DNA from: JAILEN01 sp036723975
GTDB lineage: Bacteria > Bacillota > Clostridia > Lachnospirales > Lachnospiraceae
NCBI GenBank assembly: GCA_036723975.1
Contig: DAIMGJ010000012.1
Coordinates: 6,501 to 70,500, forward strand
Reading direction: 5' to 3'
Length of the DNA: 64,000 nt
The notes below the pieces were generated by a model. That model saw only the letters and a list, made by a program, of their open reading frames with translations. It was not told the DNA's origin and ran no database searches. How positions within the stretch are numbered: the stretch's first letter is position 1; the number at the start of each line of letters is the position of its first letter. This document shows positions 63,677-64,000 of this stretch, piece by piece. The position numbers were made by a program, and so were the translations under genes.

Positions 63677-64000
63677 TTATGAGGAAATCAATTTGTTTTT
63701 CTTAAACCACTGCGCGCTAAGAGTCAGACTTTTTACCGGATCATTGTCAATCCAGTTTTTATGGGTCTCCAATACAATTGCCTTTACTTTTCCGGCCTCC
63801 TGTACAGTCTCCAAAATACTGCCAAGAGCCATATTCCCTGTCCCGAGTTCTACCGCATCTTCCTTGAGAATAGGCGTAATGAACGGCCCATGTTTTCTGC
63901 AGCCTCTGTCATTTATATGCCACAGTACCATTCTGTCTGACAGCTTTTTTACCAGGGCAGTAACATCTGCTCCTCCGTCTGCAAGCCAGTAGGTATCAAG
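63677..64000 (-). CDS. Sugar phosphate isomerase/epimerase, C-terminal part
   Basis: An open frame of 107 codons entering from the right edge; the N terminus is outside the window. LDTYWLADGGADVTALVKKL, VLWHINDRGCRKHGPFI and VELGTGNMALGSILETV match xylose-isomerase-like TIM-barrel proteins, where the Asp/His and Glu residues bind a divalent metal. The substrate is unknown; such enzymes often belong to sugar or inositol catabolic clusters that would lie beyond the window. Confidence 0.82.
   Translation of the reverse strand, partial: LDTYWLADGGADVTALVKKLSDRMVLWHINDRGCRKHGPFITPILKEDAVELGTGNMALGSILETVQEAGKVKAIVLETHKNWIDNDPVKSLTLSAQWFKKNKLISS

Overview
The window reads as a chromosomal segment from an anaerobic, low-to-moderate G+C Firmicute of the Lachnospiraceae type (Clostridia). 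This is inferred from gene content: an HrcA/CIRCE-controlled grpE-dnaK-dnaJ-prmA operon, anaerobic class III ribonucleotide reductase, HemW, a GerMN-domain lipoprotein, a lipid-anchored family 9 cellulase and Gram-positive ribosome binding sites. Most genes lie on the minus strand. I had no database access, so the species is not named.

Positions 1-50826 look like ordinary chromosome. In order they hold a partial cysteine desulfurase, the heat-shock operon, hemW-lepA with a sugar-binding-protein/GGDEF fusion, holA, rpsT, and a competence-type cluster (comEA-like lipoprotein, two-component pair, GerMN lipoprotein, comEC). An arginine cluster argC-GNAT-argJ-metY-argB-argD follows, divergent from argG across a pair of ARG boxes. 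Then come tdk, a GH9 cellulase, metA-ligA-rluF, an SH3 protein, tRNA-Arg(CCG), an amino-acid permease with aroK-aroD-DAHP synthase-aroE, and nrdD fused to a glutaredoxin-like domain behind two NrdR boxes. The stretch closes with a TPR lipoprotein, ahcY, a CorC/CNNM protein, a TrpXYZ-type ABC transporter, a membrane GGDEF protein and a low-molecular-weight tyrosine phosphatase. MetA carries the residue typical of homoserine acetyltransferases, which fits the O-acetylhomoserine sulfhydrylase MetY.

Positions 50827-63676 form an accessory defence-type island. It holds a HepT/MntA-type toxin-antitoxin pair whose antitoxin carries its own helix-turn-helix, with matching palindromes in its promoter. 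Next is an operon read right to left: small HTH protein, hsdM, hsdS, a third target-recognition cassette, Fic, hsdR, a frameshifted PIN-domain gene and a small unknown gene. An AAA/DUF4143 ATPase sits upstream with four phased 12-bp repeats in its promoter. Twenty identical bases from the start of the phosphatase gene recur at the far end of the island (63536-63555).

The most interesting structure is at 57943-59803. The type IC-like hsdS ends in ten GACA tetranucleotides (58583-58622) followed at once by a stop. In a second frame the DNA continues without a stop into a complete further target-recognition domain plus conserved repeat. Losing one unit or gaining two would fuse the two into a roughly 618-residue, three-domain specificity subunit. 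This looks like a contingency locus that would alter DNA methylation specificity. A second unusual item is a set of three long hairpins between convergent genes (26425, 45832, 45917) with a conserved GC-rich apex on varying lower stems.
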